Assembly (NCBI GenBank): GCA_951799445.1
Contig: OX637290.1
Location: 29,258,987 to 29,322,986, forward strand
Length of the DNA: 64,000 bases
Direction: 5' to 3'
Origin: Pseudisothecium myosuroides
Taxonomy: Eukaryota > Streptophyta > Bryopsida > Hypnales > Lembophyllaceae
In this document: positions 60,827 to 64,000 of the stretch, in pieces
Layout: the number at the start of each line of letters is the position of its first letter
Numbering within the stretch: the first letter of the stretch is position 1
Position numbers and translations under genes: made by a program
The notes under the pieces: model-generated
What the model was told of the DNA's origin: nothing
The model's database searches: none
The model's input: the letters and a program-made list of their open reading frames with translations, nothing else

Positions 60827-62692
60827 GTAACTTCATCCATTGCCCCAAATGAAGTACATCTCTGCGCGTGGGGGCACTCGGCCATTCTTCCCACAATTGA
60901 AATTTTCGGCAATGGCCAGTGAGGTTGCCGCTGCTACAGTCTACCCACGATTGAAATTTCAATTTGGGGCGGGAATTGTTCCTGAAAGGAGATGACACTC
61001 TCTCGCTGGTCGTTGATGAATGTGGTGCGTTTGTCTATAAAAGTCATCCATATCGGTCATCCATGACCGTAGTGCAACAAAACTTCATCAACATTGAAGG
61101 GGTTGGCCCACCTAGGCCGGGGTGAACTGACCCCCTCGCTCGTCCTCTTGAAGTCATTCCAAGGGCACATGTAAAAAAGCCCCCTATTTTGTGCTTGATT
61201 AAAGTATTTTGTACATTTCTCCTAGCTAATTTGGGGCCTCTAATTACAATTATGAATTCAAATTTGCAAATTTTATTATGGTTGGAAAATAAAAAATTTC
61301 AAAGTTTTCTATAGTGGTAAAATCAAGGACAAATGAGGGGGTAGGTTAACCTTGGCCCCCACAAACTAGTAGGTCACTTGTTTACCCAACTTGAACAAAT
61401 AGCTTTGTCCCCTATTACTTCCCCCCCCGAACTCACTTAACCCCTAAACACTTTGACCTCCAATTTCTAGACAACGAACAGATTGAAACTCAAATATCAT
61501 TCTCATTATTGCTTAGATAAAAGTCACCCTAATTTGTAGAGATACTTTATGAAGTTGTTGTCCTATTTAATTGTTGGATTTAGTATTACTAGAGAACATT
61601 TTTTTCCTAAAATTACAAATGTGAAAGTATGTCAAGCCAAAATTTCAAGCTAAAATTGCATTAACTCTAGTTCAAAATTGGATTTGCAAAAAACAGATCA
61701 TAGATCTTAAAAACACAAAATTTCACAAAATCACCATGTCAAAGAAAAACTCATTTCAAATCCATTCCAACAATTTTTACTCAAAAAATGATAATATTTG
61801 CTTGTAATCAAATTTTGAAGGACTTCTGAAATTTTTCTTTCAAAATTTATTACAAAATATTGATAGTAGCATTGGTGAATCTGACTATACAAATGGAATC
61901 TAAAATTCCAAATCTACAACTTTTATTTGTATTTGAATTCCAAAATATTCTTCCAATTAGTACATTATGATGATTTTTTTTTAAATCGTGAATTCTGGAA
62001 AAGACTCTAGACGTTTAGGAGTTATCCCACCTACCCTTGCTGCAGTCAATCTCAATATATAAACACTAACCCTTTCCAATGCTATCAAACTTAATTCTCT
62101 AGATCTTTCACATTACAAAAAGAAAAAAGGCCTCCAAATCTAGATCAATAGCGATGTGATAATTATATATATACACATATATATAATCACAATCCTAGCT
62201 AGTCAAATTTTGGCCAACAAAGACTCCGATTATCAATTTATATATTTCTTAAAAATAATTATTAAATTTATTTATTTTTAAATTGAAAATTTTATCTAAA
62301 AATTTCAGCAGGTGAAGTCAATGGTGGTCCAATTTTGCGGCCCTCTTTAGCCTCCATTTTTCTTGTAATGATCAATAGAGTATAAAGTATTTTCATTAGT
62401 TATCATAAAATTGTGTGAATTGTTGTCTTTTGAACGCATATGTCACTTATGTGCCACTCATTATGATTAATCTTGATTTAATCCCTCCCTGGAATACACC
62501 CCTAGTAACCACCCATATGAGTACGAATATGCAAATGACTATGAATACGAATACGCTTGTGTGGCAAGAGAACTGAACTATATGAATTGAAACCTAGTGA
62601 ACAGTGTCATTACATTTAAAATTTCAGGGTTACACTTATTAGCATTTGCCTGGAACAGTACGAAGTACCATCTCAGTATGTGTTCAAATATA

Positions 62693-63023
62693 AGGTAACA
62701 GGTTCAGAAATCGCCCACCTAAGAGCTGAAACTGAATTTTGGGGAGGCAAAGCTTCTTGAAATAATTTTCAGTAAATTTTCCTTGAAAGACAAGTGGAAT
62801 TGGCATCTAACCCAAGTCGTTTCATATTTTTTGGAGTTTCGTTTGTGGAATTAGGTATAAAATTTTGAAGTTGAAATGGCATAGGGCTCTAAAATCGCCT
62901 ACCTCCTAAAATGTACATTGTTTGTACATTGTTGAAGGCTATGAAAAAGCAACATGTACATAGAGTGTACATTTGAGGATGTAGGCGGTTTTAAAGCCTG
63001 TGCAATTTCAGAGCCTGTTACCT
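62693..63023. mobile_element. MITE, family 2 (331 bp), with an inner hairpin
   Basis: AGGTAACAGGTTCAGAAAT at the left is matched in reverse complement at the right with two mismatches, and TA lies on both sides, which fits Tc1/mariner-type (Stowaway-like) MITEs. Inside it, 62885-62918 and 62965-62996 form a second inverted repeat (GCCTACCTCCTAAAATGTAC and its diverged complement). Confidence 0.65.
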
Positions 63024-64000
63024 TAGGAGGCAAGCCATTCTTGACCGGCCTCCCATTCTGGCAATGTAGACTATTTTGTTTCCGATTAGCAAGAGTTGAA
63101 TAGTGATTAATTATGGTGCAATTCTTGATGCAGTTGTGTCGCAATGTGATTGGCTACATGTCTCTTGATATTGGAACCAGCCCTTGATCAATTTTGTTTT
63201 CATCCCATGGTCCAAAATAGCAAGCCTTATATCACTGGTATGGGAAGGATAGAATCTTCCTCTGAAGAGTTCATAGTAATTCTATTTTGAGAATAAAACA
63301 TTCATACAATTAGTTCAACAAATACAGAAACCAATATTTTACAATAAAATTTGAAGCCAGAAATTGAAAAGTCCTTCTAAAATCAATTTTAGATTGAATA
63401 TTTATGATTTTTACAAGAATTTTTTCTGTAGGTTCAAAATGCTAAGCTCTTATCACAGTGATTTTTGAAGATTTTTATTTTGTTTTTTGATTCAAGTCGT
63501 TTTCATAGGGTCATTCTTTTAATTGAAAAAGTTATTTTTTGAGGCTAGACCTACCAATACCTTTTGAATCATAAAATATTTGCAAAGCAAAATCTTTATA
63601 GTCTATATTGTACAAATGTTAAAGAACTAATACAAGAATCTTCCAAAAAATTTGATGGATGAAAAAATGCATTTCAATGAATTTGGGATGTGTTTCTATT
63701 CACTTGTTCTTCAAAATCTGCACTCATGGTCCTTAAGGGGTTAAACACTGGCTTTAGCATTGTAAGCTTCAGCACATCTTCTTTGTCAGGATCTAAATCT
63801 AAGCCTGAAACAAACCCTAAGAGCTTGAATCAGTTGTCACCATTTAAACAGCAGCCATTAGCACGAGCACTTGCACATTGGCATTAAAAACAACACATTC
63901 GCATTGGAATAGAAATGAAGACATAAGATGCCCTGACATTAGAAGATAAATGAGGCTATGAAAGGATCATTTCAGGGTTGTTCCCCATGTTGGGAACAAG

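Larger units (their letters stand above)
56423..64000. other. AT-rich intergenic DNA with small hairpin elements
   Basis: No convincing gene is seen apart from the uncertain minus-strand ORF at 58567-59004. Small inverted-repeat elements are listed separately. The remainder is AT-rich with many short open frames that look like chance. Confidence 0.5.

Overview
This window is nuclear DNA of a plant, most likely a repeat-rich streptophyte. The support is a copia retrotransposon with the usual plant primer site (TGGTATCAGAGC), CACTA transposons, GT-AG introns, a receptor-like kinase of the L-type lectin group, and a captured fragment of a plant organellar single-strand-DNA-binding protein. The species cannot be named from the sequence; the kinase sequence would suit a non-seed plant, which is inference. 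Almost everything between 2.6 and 56.4 kb is mobile DNA inserted into other mobile DNA. No bacterial-style operon, rRNA, tRNA or CRISPR array was seen.

Region 1 (about 2.6-23.2 kb) looks like one large DNA element with two divergent genes. On the minus strand, exons at 13483-12816 and 5492-3478 encode a transposase-like protein of the type annotated as DUF7869. On the plus strand, exons at 20724-21524, 21640-22570 and 22809-23167 encode an unrecognised protein whose centre resembles motif I of DNA N4/N6 methyltransferases. Nine copies of a 19-bp palindrome, consensus TGTCGGCTGCCAGCCGACA, lie in the introns and flanks of both genes, and I saw none elsewhere in the window. Element C (5685-12771) sits in the transposase intron, element A1 (6369-9802) sits inside C, and B1 (13499-15780) sits just upstream of the internal exon.

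Elements A, B, C and D form the second theme. Complete copies are about 3.4-3.65 kb, begin TGT and end ACA (three of the four subfamilies show TGTCG at one or both ends), make 5-bp target duplications, lack internal terminal repeats, and carry one long non-pol ORF with an acidic linker, a coiled coil and a repetitive or charged tail. Seven copies occur here: A1, A2, A3, B1, B2, B3, C, plus the related D. They may be non-autonomous elements or ORF-bearing solo LTRs of a gypsy-type retrotransposon. Gypsy pol pieces lie at 26721-30375 and 36518-37504.

Region 3 (39.9-56.4 kb) is a receptor kinase gene split by a copia element (40152-55259, target duplication TTCTC). That copia was itself hit by B3 (in pol) and A3 (in the 3' LTR), and A3 was hit by a CACTA element. 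The same 2627-bp CACTA sits in D at 31214-33840. Exact target duplications at most junctions give the order of events.

Premature stops in these elements, compared between copies, are largely CAG to TAG, CGA to TGA or TGG to TAG, as expected from deamination of methylated cytosine. The right end (56.4-64 kb) is AT-rich intergenic DNA with small hairpin elements and one uncertain minus-strand ORF.
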